DNA of 64,000 bases. It comes from Erysipelothrix tonsillarum DSM 14972. GTDB taxonomy: Bacteria; Bacillota_I; Bacilli_A; Erysipelotrichales; Erysipelotrichaceae. Within the stretch, counting starts at the first letter, position 1; the number at the start of each line of letters is the position of its first letter. Where the stretch lies: positions 50,201-114,200 of the forward strand of contig NZ_KB892380.1 of NCBI RefSeq assembly GCF_000373785.1. The letters run 5' to 3'. Below are positions 34,261-44,020 of this stretch, in pieces. Both the position numbers and the translations under genes were made by a program. Under the pieces are notes generated by a model. It did not search any database and was not told the origin of the DNA. It saw nothing but the letters and a program-made list of their open reading frames with translations.

Positions 34261-34987
34261 ACCATTACTTGAGATTAAAAACTTACATAAAGCTTACGGA
34301 GACTTAAACGTCTTACAAGGGATTAACGAAACCATCACTCAAGGTGAAGTCGTTTCCATTATTGGTCCTTCAGGATCCGGTAAATCAACATTATTACGCT
34401 GTCTCAATTTACTTGAAACTCCATGTTCCGGCTCTATTATTTTTAACGGTGTCGAACTTAAACAAAATGATAAGAACCTTGATCAAATTCGTCAAGAAAT
34501 TGGTATGGTATTTCAACACTTCAATGTTTTCCCAAATTTAACGGTCCTTGAAAATATTACCCTTGCCCCAACACTTGAAAAGAATATGCCTAAAGAAGAA
34601 GCTCAAGCGCTCGGTTTGGAATTGTTAGATAAAGTTGGGCTGCGTGATAAAGCAAACGATTTCCCTCGTAAATTATCAGGTGGTCAAAAACAACGTCTTG
34701 CCATTATTCGTGCTCTTGCAATGCAGCCTCAGGTAATGCTTTTTGATGAACCGACTTCAGCCCTTGATCCAGAAATGGTTAAAGATGTCCTTGAAGTTAT
34801 CAAAGACTTAGCTGTAAGTGGAATGACCATTGTCATCGTAACCCATGAGATGAACTTCGCTAAAGAAATTAGCGACCGCGTTCTCTTTATGGATGGTGGT
34901 ATTATTTGCGAACAGGGAACCCCTGAAGCAATCTTCGATCATCCAACCCATCCACGAACCATTGAATTCTTAAGCAAAGTATTATAA
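34253..34987 (+). CDS. Amino-acid ABC transporter ATP-binding protein
   Basis: A 244-residue ATPase of the GlnQ/HisP class. Walker [16 protein letters not shown] is near 37-51, the signature LSGGQKQR near 139-146, Walker [15 protein letters not shown] near 159-172, and the switch [14 protein letters not shown] follows. The start at 34253 has AAAGGTGG upstream; the longer frame to 34223 lies inside the permease gene. It is the last gene of the operon and ends at a strong terminator. Confidence 0.96.
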   Translation: MTKPLLEIKNLHKAYGDLNVLQGINETITQGEVVSIIGPSGSGKSTLLRCLNLLETPCSGSIIFNGVELKQNDKNLDQIRQEIGMVFQHFNVFPNLTVLENITLAPTLEKNMPKEEAQALGLELLDKVGLRDKANDFPRKLSGGQKQRLAIIRALAMQPQVMLFDEPTSALDPEMVKDVLEVIKDLAVSGMTIVIVTHEMNFAKEISDRVLFMDGGIICEQGTPEAIFDHPTHPRTIEFLSKVL

Positions 34988-35020
34988 AAAAATAAGTCTC
35001 TATGCAGACTTATTTTTTTT
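34985..35020. terminator. Bidirectional terminator
   Basis: AAATAAGTCT (34990-34999) pairs with AGACTTATTT (35006-35015) around a six-base loop, with A- and T-runs outside. It ends the importer operon (plus) and ung-folC (minus). Confidence 0.92.
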
Positions 35021-36223
35021 TATTAAATATGCACGGGCTTCGGAAATAAAATATAAAGATCCAGTGATGATACAAGTTCCTGATTCTTTATGCAAAAGTC
35101 CCCTATCAATTGCTTCATACTTATCGGATATAATGGTTGCACGATGTCCACGCGCCAAATTCTCCGCAGTTTCCGAACGATAAAAATCAAATTCAGTAAT
35201 AATCACTTCGTCAAAGGTCTCTTCCAAACGATTAATCATCAATCCATAATCTTTATCTTTAAGCGCCGTAAACACAACCACCCACGGTCTAGGAAGCATT
35301 TCAACGCTTCTCACAAGCATTTCAATCCCCATCTCATTATGAGCTCCATCTAAATATACACCGTCGAGAACACGTTCAAATCGGCCTGCCCATGATGTTT
35401 CTAAAATTGCTTTGCGTAACGTTTCATAATCCACACTTATTTTTGGTAAACCTTGAATAAGGTTGATGGCCAAACTCGCATTCGCAACTTGATAAATACC
35501 TTGGTTTCGAATTTGGTACAGGCTGCCATTAACCTCAAATGTGTACACCAAACCACTGCGCGTTGCTTGTGGAATAGTTAATGCATGCATGGGACTTTGA
35601 TATTCGTTCGTCTTCTCCTCAAATACTCTAAGACAAGAGGCTTTTTGTTCAGTAGTATAGAGAGGAACTCGAGCTTTAACTATTCCTGCTTTTTCGTATG
35701 CTATCTTTTCTACTGTATCGCCTAAGATGTTCATATGATCCAAACCGATATTGGTGATACCCGTAACCAACGGTGTAATAACGTTTGTGGCATCCAAACG
35801 TCCCCCTAATCCTACTTCATAGATTGCGTAATCCACATCGTTATCGATAAAGTAAAGGATTGAAATGAGAACATCAATTTCAAACATGCTCAATTGATAC
35901 GGATCCCAAAATGGTTCCGTTATATTAATATACATTAATAAATCTGAGTCGCTAATATTATGATTATTGATTCGAATCCGGTCGTTGTGCACTATGAGAT
36001 GAGGTGATGTAAACGTACCCACTTGAAATCCTGCTTCTTGAAGCATGGCACGTGTATAATTTGTCGTTGAACCCTTTCCGTTTGTCCCGCCAATATGAAT
36101 GCATGATAAGGACGCTTGTGGGTTGCCCATGTCGTTAAGACATTTTTTAAACATTTCAATTCCGTAGGTCTGATTCTTTCGTTTCATAAGCGCATCCAGC
36201 GCTGGTTCTATTTGTCTAAACAT
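35000..36223 (-). CDS. folC: Folylpolyglutamate synthase / dihydrofolate synthase
   Basis: A 407-residue Mur-ligase-like enzyme that adds glutamate to (dihydro)folates. The ATP loop IGGTNGKGSTTNYT is near 41-54, the omega-type block FTSPHLIVHNDRIRIN near 70-85, VGLGGRLDATNVI near 136-148 and LDGAHNEMG near 301-309. The start at 36223 is an ATG with GGAG upstream; a TTG four codons earlier is less likely. It overlaps the ung gene by 16 bases. Confidence 0.95.
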   Translation of the reverse strand: MFRQIEPALDALMKRKNQTYGIEMFKKCLNDMGNPQASLSCIHIGGTNGKGSTTNYTRAMLQEAGFQVGTFTSPHLIVHNDRIRINNHNISDSDLLMYINITEPFWDPYQLSMFEIDVLISILYFIDNDVDYAIYEVGLGGRLDATNVITPLVTGITNIGLDHMNILGDTVEKIAYEKAGIVKARVPLYTTEQKASCLRVFEEKTNEYQSPMHALTIPQATRSGLVYTFEVNGSLYQIRNQGIYQVANASLAINLIQGLPKISVDYETLRKAILETSWAGRFERVLDGVYLDGAHNEMGIEMLVRSVEMLPRPWVVVFTALKDKDYGLMINRLEETFDEVIITEFDFYRSETAENLARGHRATIISDKYEAIDRGLLHKESGTCIITGSLYFISEARAYLIKKNKSA

Positions 36224-36867
36224 GTAACACTCCAATTAATCATTTCATCGTTTCGATGTTTCAATAAGTCATTAATTTGTGAAAAGGGACGTGAACCCAT
36301 AAAGCCACGATAAGCACCTAATGGCGATGGATGACTGGATTCAATAAAATCATGATGATTTTGAATTAATGATTTTTTCATTTGAGCTTTTTTGCCCCAC
36401 AGAACAAAAATAATAGGTTCATTACGTTTCCCAAGTTCTGTAATGATCCGATCTGTAAACTGTTCCCAACCGTAATTTGCATGAGACATTGGTTCCCCTT
36501 CACGTACAGTCAGAAGTGTATTTAATAATAAGACCCCTTGTTTTGCCCATGCTGTAAGATCACCATGCGTATTGTGAACACCCAAATCTGCTTCAAGTTC
36601 TTTATAAATGTTTATAAGACTTTTAGGAAGTTTTTGACTTTGATGTACTGAGAAACTCATTCCCATCGCTTGACCGGGCTGATGATAAGGGTCTTGTCCT
36701 AAGATCACAACCTTAACATCTTCAAACGCCGTATAATCAAAAGCTGTGTACACATCCGCTTCCGGTGGATAAACCGTATTAACTTTTCGGTCTTCCGCAA
36801 TTTTCATCTCGAGAAGTTGAAAATATTCTTTTTGTTTTTCTTCCTTAAATATTTGTTCCCAATTCAT
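36208..36867 (-). CDS. ung: Uracil-DNA glycosylase
   Basis: A 219-residue base-excision repair enzyme that removes uracil from DNA. The water-activating loop GQDPYHQPGQAMGMSFS is near 59-75, LLLNTLLTV near 115-123, and the His-loop HPSPLGAYRGF near 184-194. It is co-transcribed with folC. AGGAGGAAGCT precedes the start. Confidence 0.97.
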   Translation of the reverse strand: MNWEQIFKEEKQKEYFQLLEMKIAEDRKVNTVYPPEADVYTAFDYTAFEDVKVVILGQDPYHQPGQAMGMSFSVHQSQKLPKSLINIYKELEADLGVHNTHGDLTAWAKQGVLLLNTLLTVREGEPMSHANYGWEQFTDRIITELGKRNEPIIFVLWGKKAQMKKSLIQNHHDFIESSHPSPLGAYRGFMGSRPFSQINDLLKHRNDEMINWSVTCLDK

Positions 36868-36886
36868 AGCTTCCTCCTAAGTCTAA

Positions 36887-36914
36887 AATAAAAGCCAGAT
36901 ATCTGGCTTTTATT
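36887..36914. terminator. Terminator of the mevalonate-LCP operon
   Basis: A fully palindromic 28 bases: AATAAAAGCCAGAT and its complement. It overlaps the stop codon of the third LCP gene and gives T-runs on both strands. Confidence 0.88.
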
Positions 36915-38370
36915 CACTCACTGTAATAATTTCATGACGCTCCATTGCCTCGATATAATCGTGTGCTTGGCGTACTGTGTCATAATTTGGTTCCATCACA
37001 TACAGTGCAGGTCCAGGCATTGAGTAAGTTGTAGTACTTGAACTTCCCGTTCCCGTTACAGCGTAAGATTGAATATCCCAATCTGACATATCATTAATTT
37101 GTTGTTTAATTATTTTTTTAAAGTCATTTTCTTCCATGCTCATTTGGAATGAATCTGAAACAGAATTTAAAATCGATGTATAGTTTGTAATAATTGCAGG
37201 TGACATCGCTTTTTTAAGAATTCCTGTAATTAGAGCTTGTTGGTTTCTTACGCGATCGTTATCACCATTTGGTAGATTATATCGTTCACGAGCAAATATA
37301 AGTCCATTTCGACCATCAACATGGTTAATTCCCTCATCAAAATAGACTCCTGCAAATGATTGGAAAGCATAGCGCGAGTAAACATCAACCCCACCTAATG
37401 CATCAATAATTGTTTCTACAGAACTGAAATTCACTTTAACGAAATAATCAATGTCAATATCGAAGAGATTCTCTAAAGTAGCCATGGACTCTCCAACTCC
37501 ATAGATTCCTGCGTGAGTTAACTTATCATACGCACCAAATGATGCAAGTTCAACATGGTAATCACGCGGGATACTGGTTAACAAGATTTGTTTGTCTTTC
37601 GGGTTGACCGTCATAATCATATTAACATCTGATCGCGATACTGAAGATACCGGACCGTATGTATCAATTCCGGTTACAAACATACTAAAGGTATCCTTCG
37701 AAACATCCGCATTTTTGTTTTTAAAGTCAATATCTTCTTCATAAGCAACTGTACCGATAATGCGTGTTTTTTCATCGAAATCTTTAACTTCATCTTGAAT
37801 AAATCCACGGTGTGCTTCACTGAGAAGAATAACTTCTTGCGTTCCATCATAAAGATCGTTCGCAAGTTCAGTATAATCTTCATAATCGATAATATTTATA
37901 TCCGATTTAAATTTCTCATCAATTAATTTTTTACCTTTAATAATATTTTTGGAATCCAGGCGTGTGTTAGCACCAAACGAGAGATCTTTTACGTCGTCAA
38001 TACTTTTGTATTCTGAATCTTTCATCACAACAACTGAAATCACGTGGGTATCTTTATCTGCCCCTGTTAATTTACCTAGGAAACTATTTCCCGTCACCAA
38101 ATAACGGGTACCTAGTAATAGGAGTAAACTTAAAACCAAGCTATATATTTTACCAAAATTTTTGAGCTTTCCTGGTTTGGTAAGCAATGTAAATAAGGCA
38201 CCAATTAGGAATAAGAGCAAGATTGCTCCAACGATAACCATAAGATACTTTGTTGGTATTGCGTTAAACTTATAGATTGCAAACAAAGTAACAAGTGAAC
38301 AAAGTAAAAATATTAAAACAATTACTTTATCGCGAAATAATATAAATTCTTTTTTATTGTTTTTAGCCAT
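36910..38370 (-). CDS. LytR-CpsA-Psr (LCP) wall-polymer ligase
   Basis: A 486-residue third LCP enzyme. Three membrane helices lie in the first 100 residues, then a Cps2A-like accessory domain (HVISVVVMKDSEY, about 115-215) and the LCP domain (about 225-395), with MFVTGIDTYGPVSSVSRSDVNMIMTVNP, SIPRDYHVEL, FARERYNLPNGDNDRVRNQQ. Unlike the two at 16-22 kb it lacks PASTA-like repeats. It is the last gene of the operon beginning with mevalonate kinase. The start at 38370 follows GGAGGTTAGC. It should ligate an undecaprenyl-linked glycopolymer to peptidoglycan. Confidence 0.93.
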   Translation of the reverse strand: MAKNNKKEFILFRDKVIVLIFLLCSLVTLFAIYKFNAIPTKYLMVIVGAILLLFLIGALFTLLTKPGKLKNFGKIYSLVLSLLLLLGTRYLVTGNSFLGKLTGADKDTHVISVVVMKDSEYKSIDDVKDLSFGANTRLDSKNIIKGKKLIDEKFKSDINIIDYEDYTELANDLYDGTQEVILLSEAHRGFIQDEVKDFDEKTRIIGTVAYEEDIDFKNKNADVSKDTFSMFVTGIDTYGPVSSVSRSDVNMIMTVNPKDKQILLTSIPRDYHVELASFGAYDKLTHAGIYGVGESMATLENLFDIDIDYFVKVNFSSVETIIDALGGVDVYSRYAFQSFAGVYFDEGINHVDGRNGLIFARERYNLPNGDNDRVRNQQALITGILKKAMSPAIITNYTSILNSVSDSFQMSMEENDFKKIIKQQINDMSDWDIQSYAVTGTGSSSTTTYSMPGPALYVMEPNYDTVRQAHDYIEAMERHEIITVSE

Positions 38371-38402
38371 GCTAACCTCCATCACAAATTTGTGATTTTC
38401 AA

Positions 38403-39986
38403 CTAATTATCCTTCTTTTCTTCATCGGAATCCGATGATTCTTCATTTTCTTGCTTTTCTTTTTCTTGTTTTTCTTTAGCTTCTTTTTCTTGTTTCTCTT
38501 TCTTTTGTTTCTCTTCTTCAGCTTTTTTAGCTTCTAAAGCTTTCTTTTCCTCTTCAGTGAGGTCATTCTCTTCAATCCATTTATTCGATAATTCTACAAT
38601 CTTCGCCTGTGCTTCATCTACTGTAAGTTTATGATCATAGAGATCACGAAGAATCGGCATAAAGTCTACTTCTTTATAAAGACTTCGGGCAAGTTTGGTT
38701 GGATTGTTATCCAAGGCCATAACCGGAGGTGTATCATGGAAATTATATGCACGCATCTTATTCAACAATGCTTCATCCGTCAACGTTAATTCATCAAGAT
38801 GAATACGATGATAAATTGGAGTTTTCCCCACAGAACTATTATAAATAGACACACCTTCACCACTTCTTAAAATACGAATTACTTCAGCGGCTGCAGAAGG
38901 ATATTTTGTTTCTTTACGAACAATATACCCATCAACTTCTCCCATAGGAGACATACGATGTTTCATATATTCAGGAAACGGTGCGTAGACATACTCATCT
39001 TTGGTACTTGCTTGATACTTATCAGCCATATCGAAATCCGTTATAAAACTAAAAGCCGAACGTCTTTCATAAAAGGCGGCATCCAATTGCCATGGTAAGT
39101 CATCCGCTTTAACATCTTTCGGTAATGTCTTATCCATCTTATGAGTGCTCATGGCTTCAATAAAGGTCAAACCATCGCGAAATTCTTGAGTTTCAAATCC
39201 TGGGTCCGAACCTTTTTTGGTGAAATTCAGCGTCCAACGTCCACTCGTTAAGAAGGGATAGAATGATGCTTGGTCTTTAAATGATACAGGAAATACCATA
39301 TCGGTTTTCTCTAGAATTTTATCTGAGGCTTTATATATTTGATCCCAAGTTTCAAATACATCAGGCAATCCTGAATCATCGGAATCATTTAAGTTAAATC
39401 CAGCCTCTTCTAAGAGGGTTTTATTGTAAACAAATAATCCACCCTCAATACTGTTTTGAACAAAATAGTATCCTTTTAAATTAATGGAATCTTGAAGTTG
39501 AACCGGGATTCGACTCCCTACTACGCTATCCAGATTATTACCTAAGTTCACCAATTGGTCCAAAAAGTATACCGCATTTTTTTGTGATGTAACCATTACA
39601 TCATACGGAAGTTCTTTTGCCATTTGATCAATACTCAAGGGTTCATGGACTATGTAGGTTAATGCATCAACGTGGTCTGGATGAAGGTCATTCCATGTAG
39701 CTACTAAATAGTCCCCTAATTCTTTATTTTCGACTTGAACCGTAAGGGAGGTATCTTCTTCAATATTAAAGTATTCATTGTCCTTGTCATAGCAAACACT
39801 TTTGCCATCCAATGTACAACGGCTGTTTAGAAAAAAGAACGAGGTTGAAAAAACTGCAAGTAACAAGACGGCGACAACTCCAATTATGACGCCCTTATTC
39901 TCTTTAGGATTTTTTATAATACGTTGTTTTTCATTCTTGTCGTTTGCATTTTCATCAACAATCGTTTGTGTTTCTTCATGATTCAT
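38403..39986 (-). CDS. Membrane-anchored solute-binding-like protein with charged tail
   Basis: 527 residues. A cytoplasmic charged N-terminus is followed by one membrane helix (about 33-54, VIIGVVAVLLLAVFSTSFFF), then an extracellular domain like family 1 solute-binding proteins (YFVQNSIEGGLFVYNKTLLEEAGF, PDVFETWDQIYKASDKI, SAAAEVIRILRSGEG). The last 60 residues are nearly all Glu, Lys and Gln, and probably helical. It has no lipobox and no ABC permease or ATPase nearby. It starts two bases after the fni stop and precedes the third LCP gene. A carbohydrate- or polymer-sensing role beside LCP is inferred. Confidence 0.75.
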   Translation of the reverse strand: MNHEETQTIVDENANDKNEKQRIIKNPKENKGVIIGVVAVLLLAVFSTSFFFLNSRCTLDGKSVCYDKDNEYFNIEEDTSLTVQVENKELGDYLVATWNDLHPDHVDALTYIVHEPLSIDQMAKELPYDVMVTSQKNAVYFLDQLVNLGNNLDSVVGSRIPVQLQDSINLKGYYFVQNSIEGGLFVYNKTLLEEAGFNLNDSDDSGLPDVFETWDQIYKASDKILEKTDMVFPVSFKDQASFYPFLTSGRWTLNFTKKGSDPGFETQEFRDGLTFIEAMSTHKMDKTLPKDVKADDLPWQLDAAFYERRSAFSFITDFDMADKYQASTKDEYVYAPFPEYMKHRMSPMGEVDGYIVRKETKYPSAAAEVIRILRSGEGVSIYNSSVGKTPIYHRIHLDELTLTDEALLNKMRAYNFHDTPPVMALDNNPTKLARSLYKEVDFMPILRDLYDHKLTVDEAQAKIVELSNKWIEENDLTEEEKKALEAKKAEEEKQKKEKQEKEAKEKQEKEKQENEESSDSDEEKKDN

Positions 39987-39988
39987 AC

Positions 39989-40984
39989 TTAATTCACCAC
40001 CTTACCCTGATATGTGTAATCAACATTTTTCAAATCTTCAATCGTTTTCGCTCCAACCAAAACCATAAGTTTTTTTAAATCTTCTAAAAACAAGTCAACT
40101 TCCGATAACATCGCTTGCTCTTCTAATTGCGCAATTTTCAAGAAATATCCTGAAATACCGACAGCATCTGCACCGAGAATCAAACATTTGAGTACATGAA
40201 GTGGATTTTGAATTCCACCCGATGCAAAGATATCACAAGAATCTTGATAAGCACGGGTCATAATCAAAGATTCAACCGTTGTAATTCCCCAATCCGAAAG
40301 ATAATCATACCGTTTTCTTTGTGATCGTTCATTCTCAATCCAAACAAAATTCGTACCACCACGACCACTCAAGTCGATATGACGAACACCACATGCATAA
40401 AGTTTCGCTACGGTTTGTTCACTCATTCCGAAGCCAACCTCTTTTACAATTACCGGGACATCTACCGCTGCAACAATTGCGGCTATATTATCGATCCAAT
40501 GCGAAAAATCACGGTCGCCCTCGTCCATCGCAATTTCTTGCGCAACATTGATATGAATACCCAGAGCATCTGCATCAATCATTGCAATCGCACGCTGTGC
40601 GTCTTCAACGGATGCGTTCGCTCCCACATTACCAATAATAAAACCATCAGGATTTTCCTCACGCACAACTCGATAACTGGATTCTAATTTATTATCATCC
40701 AATGCTGCATGCTGTGATCCTACAGCCATTGGCAAACTAAAAACACGAGCAATTCTCGCAAGTTTACGATTTAAGGCTTCAGTCTTATCACTACCACCTG
40801 TCATGGCATTAATGTATATAGGATAATTCACAGGTTTCCCTAAAAAATTAATCGAAGGGTCAATATCCCTTAAATTAATATTTGGTAAACTGTGATGAAG
40901 AATCCGAATCGAATCAAAATCCGATTCGTAAACATTTTGACTCAAAGCCAGTGCGACATGTTCGTCTTTTCTTTTTGATCTCAT
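39989..40984 (-). CDS. fni: Type 2 isopentenyl-diphosphate delta-isomerase
   Basis: A 331-residue FMN- and NADPH-dependent enzyme that interconverts isopentenyl and dimethylallyl diphosphate. Family blocks: INAMTGGS near 58, AVGSQHAAL near 88, GNVGAN near 118, HINVAQE near 148, VKEVGFGMS near 186, and DLSGRGGTNF near 209. It starts where mvaK2 ends. Together with MvaK1, MvaD and MvaK2 it supplies C5 units for undecaprenyl phosphate and other isoprenoids. Confidence 0.96.
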   Translation of the reverse strand: MRSKRKDEHVALALSQNVYESDFDSIRILHHSLPNINLRDIDPSINFLGKPVNYPIYINAMTGGSDKTEALNRKLARIARVFSLPMAVGSQHAALDDNKLESSYRVVREENPDGFIIGNVGANASVEDAQRAIAMIDADALGIHINVAQEIAMDEGDRDFSHWIDNIAAIVAAVDVPVIVKEVGFGMSEQTVAKLYACGVRHIDLSGRGGTNFVWIENERSQRKRYDYLSDWGITTVESLIMTRAYQDSCDIFASGGIQNPLHVLKCLILGADAVGISGYFLKIAQLEEQAMLSEVDLFLEDLKKLMVLVGAKTIEDLKNVDYTYQGKVVN

Positions 40985-42019
40985 TTACGTTTCATATACT
41001 CCTACATCTAGATATAGAATACCATGTTTTTCCCATTCATGTAGCAATCTTGGCTCTTTTTCATGAAAATTTTCAGGTAACAATGCGAATCCACAATCAC
41101 CACCACCCGATCCAGAAATTTTCGCAGGTAAATTGAAAGTTTCTGCACACTCAATCAATCCTTTAAGCTTAGGGGTTTCAATCATAAGATCCGCATGGTG
41201 ACCCAAGTCACACATTAGACCCCGATACAGTTCAACCGCTTTCTTAATCATTGAGAAATCTCTGTTTTCACATCCCTTAATAAAATCACCCACGGTGCGT
41301 TCCGCACTCAATAGAAACATTTGGTAATAATACGGTTCCAGTTCGCTCAGTTCTCGAACCTTCTCCACATAGGGGGTCGTGCTGTTTGCATTTCCCGACC
41401 AACCGACACACAGTTTAAAACAATCTGTTTGCATCGCTTGAATCATTAATCCAAGCCAATCCGTATGCACGAGTTCCATATTGCTCATATCTTCAAGAAT
41501 CAACCATGTTTCATCGTAACGACGATAAGCGATAATACCTCCGAAACACGTTGAAGCGAGATCCCCACCAGAACTCATTTCGCCGACAATCACTTGTGCC
41601 ATTACGGATAACTTAAAGAGCTCGATAGGCTCCGCATGAATCGCGTGCTGTTTTAAAATAGCATCGACAACCGCGACAACCACCACTCCACTTGAGCCAA
41701 AACCGTATTTCTGATGGTCATCAGCATCAAGTTCACTATCAATTGTGATCTTAAAAGGTTCCATTTTAATCTTTTGATATTTTAAATATCTGCGAGAAAT
41801 TTCAATTGCCGCTTTAACATGAATTAAAATCTCATTTTGCATAAAAATCTCAGTTCCTTGTAAATGTCCATAAGCACTGCGAATTTCAAAATCATCAGCT
41901 TTTTCAATATAGACATTTAAAAAGCGATCAACCGCTGCGATAACAGCAACTTGACCTGGCTCCATGATGGCATACTCACCCATTAAAAAGAGTTTCCCAG
42001 GAAATTTAGTATGAATCAT
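40985..42019 (-). CDS. mvaK2: Phosphomevalonate kinase
   Basis: A 344-residue GHMP kinase that phosphorylates mevalonate 5-phosphate. The start MIHTKFPGKLFLMGEYAIMEPGQ, the ATP loop YGFGSSGVVVVAVVDA near 106-121, and KISGSGGGDCGFAL near 306-319 identify it. A GHMP kinase with this spacing, set between mvaD and fni, is MvaK2. The start at 42019 has GGGGGTG nine bases upstream; MSM at 42025 is also possible. It overlaps mvaD by 14 bases. Confidence 0.95.
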   Translation of the reverse strand: MIHTKFPGKLFLMGEYAIMEPGQVAVIAAVDRFLNVYIEKADDFEIRSAYGHLQGTEIFMQNEILIHVKAAIEISRRYLKYQKIKMEPFKITIDSELDADDHQKYGFGSSGVVVVAVVDAILKQHAIHAEPIELFKLSVMAQVIVGEMSSGGDLASTCFGGIIAYRRYDETWLILEDMSNMELVHTDWLGLMIQAMQTDCFKLCVGWSGNANSTTPYVEKVRELSELEPYYYQMFLLSAERTVGDFIKGCENRDFSMIKKAVELYRGLMCDLGHHADLMIETPKLKGLIECAETFNLPAKISGSGGGDCGFALLPENFHEKEPRLLHEWEKHGILYLDVGVYET

Positions 42020-42956
42020 CGACATACACCCCCATCCCCGGCGCACAAACCACTGTTTTAATTCCATTTAGATGATTCAAAATGGTATCAACATGTTGAT
42101 CTGTGGTCATTATTTTAACATTTGGACCTGCATCCATGGTAAAGAATGCAGGAACAACAACCTGTAATTGTCTAATGATATTCATAATTTCAATTGTTTG
42201 CGGTTCAAAATACCACATATTTACTGCCATCAAAGATGCATGCATCCTTAAAGCATTTTCTTGAGCCACAGTCCCTACCGTCCAAATGTCATGCTGCTTG
42301 AGCGCACGTTCTAGCAAGACTATATCTTTCTCGCTTTGCTCTACCCATGCTGGGTAATAGACTGATGACTCAACGGTTTTATTCATAGCTTCGCTGCTTA
42401 AAAACGGTTTTTCTTGGTCATTTAAGATGCAGACAATCATCCTAAACTCTGGCCAAGGCTCCATTTCGATTGGGACTGCAAAACTATCTGCATCTGAAGT
42501 GCCATGATTCCATTTTACAAATCCACCGTAAATTGATCGTGAAGCACTCCCCGAACCCAACCGTGCACAACGCGAGACTTCTTCATCCGAAAGATTTAGG
42601 GATAAGGTTGCCGCTTTCGCTAAGGCTGCAAAAGCAGAAGCAGAAGATGCTAAGCCAGCTGCTTTCGGTACAAAATTGCGTGAGTAAATACGCGCAAAGC
42701 CGGGCAGAGGATAACGTTTTCGAAGTTGGTTCATATACCAAACAACACGATCCTTTTCCTTCCCTTCAACAACAACGTCATCGAGAATTAAAACATCTTC
42801 TGAAAGCGAACCATCATATTCCACACGCGTATCCGTATAGAATTGATCTAAGGTTAATGAGAGACTGGAATTATGCGGTATTTTTAATTCCTTGTCTTTT
42901 TTTCCCCAGTATTTAATTAAAGCAATATTGGTATGAGCACGAACTGTTTTAGTCAT
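42006..42956 (-). CDS. mvaD: Diphosphomevalonate decarboxylase
   Basis: A 316-residue GHMP-fold enzyme that converts mevalonate diphosphate to isopentenyl diphosphate. Diagnostic blocks: TNIALIKYWGK near 10-20, NSSLSLTLD near 28-36, AAGLASSASAFAALAKA near 99-115 and SGSASRSIYGGFVKW near 135-149, with FTMDAGPNVK near the end. The start ATG overlaps the mvaK1 stop (ATGACTAA) by eight bases. Second gene of the operon. Confidence 0.97.
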   Translation of the reverse strand: MTKTVRAHTNIALIKYWGKKDKELKIPHNSSLSLTLDQFYTDTRVEYDGSLSEDVLILDDVVVEGKEKDRVVWYMNQLRKRYPLPGFARIYSRNFVPKAAGLASSASAFAALAKAATLSLNLSDEEVSRCARLGSGSASRSIYGGFVKWNHGTSDADSFAVPIEMEPWPEFRMIVCILNDQEKPFLSSEAMNKTVESSVYYPAWVEQSEKDIVLLERALKQHDIWTVGTVAQENALRMHASLMAVNMWYFEPQTIEIMNIIRQLQVVVPAFFTMDAGPNVKIMTTDQHVDTILNHLNGIKTVVCAPGMGVYVDDSY

Positions 42957-43896
42957 TAAGTTGCTCACCATTCAAATTATAAGCCCATGTGTCTACCGCC
43001 CCAGCTTCTTTTAATTTTTGGGAAACATGGATTGAATCTTCTTCATTAGCACACAAAGCGATCATACAACCGCCTTTACCTGAGCCTGTCAACTTGGCCC
43101 CAAGTGCACCTTCCGCTACAGCAACAGTCGTTAAATGGTCCAATTTATCATTGCTGACACGAATTGTTTTTAACACTTCATGTGCCAAGTTCATACAGTT
43201 ACCAACTTCACAGACATTTTTCGTTTGAAGGTGAATGCGAGTTTCATTAGTAAGATCCGCAAGTCGGTTCATAAGTGACTCAACATATTCCGGATTATCC
43301 TTCAACATCGCATTCACCTCAGCAACAGCAAGTCGAGTTTGTCCCGATTCACCTGTATCGGCAACAACGAGTACTGCATCCATATCAACTTCAATAATTT
43401 CTCCGGATTTTCCACGTTCAAAATAAACTGGCTTCCCCGTAGCAATCGTATTGGCATCTAGACCACTTGGATTTGTGTGATGAATGCGTTCCGCAACGGA
43501 TACAAGATAGTTTAAATTCTCATCGGATAAATGAATTTTAAATGCGTCAAAAAGACCACGAACAATCGAGACTGATACAGCTGCACTAGACCCCAATCCA
43601 CGTTGTGGTGGTAATGTCGACATTATAGAAATATGAAGTCCATAATTATCTTTATTTAGAAATTTTAAGGTTAAAGTTATTAATTCTTTGATTCCTGCAA
43701 TAACTGCAGGTGCTTTTGCTAAGATGCCTTTATAATAGAGGCAATCAATTGTAGTTTCATGTTGATGAAACTCTACTCTGGTTTCAATGCGTGCGGAAGC
43801 AAATGGCAATGCAATTGCTGGTTTGCCGTATACCACGGAATGTTCACCCATTAAAATGATTTTCCCCGTCGCAGAACCGATACCATATAGACTCAT
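42949..43896 (-). CDS. mvaK1: Mevalonate kinase
   Basis: A 315-residue GHMP kinase that phosphorylates mevalonate. SATGKIILMGEHSVVYGKPAIALP near 7-30 is the family start, LPPQRGLGSSAAVSVS near 97-112 the ATP loop, and LGAKLTGSGKGGCMIAL near 273-289 the third motif. It is first in the operon mvaK1-mvaD-mvaK2-fni-SBP-LCP. HMG-CoA synthase and reductase are not in the window. The start at 43896 follows GGAAGGTG. Confidence 0.96.
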   Translation of the reverse strand: MSLYGIGSATGKIILMGEHSVVYGKPAIALPFASARIETRVEFHQHETTIDCLYYKGILAKAPAVIAGIKELITLTLKFLNKDNYGLHISIMSTLPPQRGLGSSAAVSVSIVRGLFDAFKIHLSDENLNYLVSVAERIHHTNPSGLDANTIATGKPVYFERGKSGEIIEVDMDAVLVVADTGESGQTRLAVAEVNAMLKDNPEYVESLMNRLADLTNETRIHLQTKNVCEVGNCMNLAHEVLKTIRVSNDKLDHLTTVAVAEGALGAKLTGSGKGGCMIALCANEEDSIHVSQKLKEAGAVDTWAYNLNGEQLND

Positions 43897-43989
43897 ATAA
43901 ACACCTTCCAAACATAAATTGCACCTTTATTATACATCATAATGCGCATGATATACCATTTCACACGAATTCCTATAATTAGAGCGCAT

Positions 43990-44014
43990 AAAAAAAAGCG
44001 AGCTAAGCCCGCTT
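43990..44014 (-). terminator. Terminator of the rpmG-secE-nusG operon
   Basis: AAGCGAGC (43996-44003) pairs with GCCCGCTT (44007-44014), one G-T pair, three-base loop. The minus strand then has a run of eight T. It follows the nusG stop directly. Confidence 0.92.
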
Positions 44015-44020
44015 GAATTA

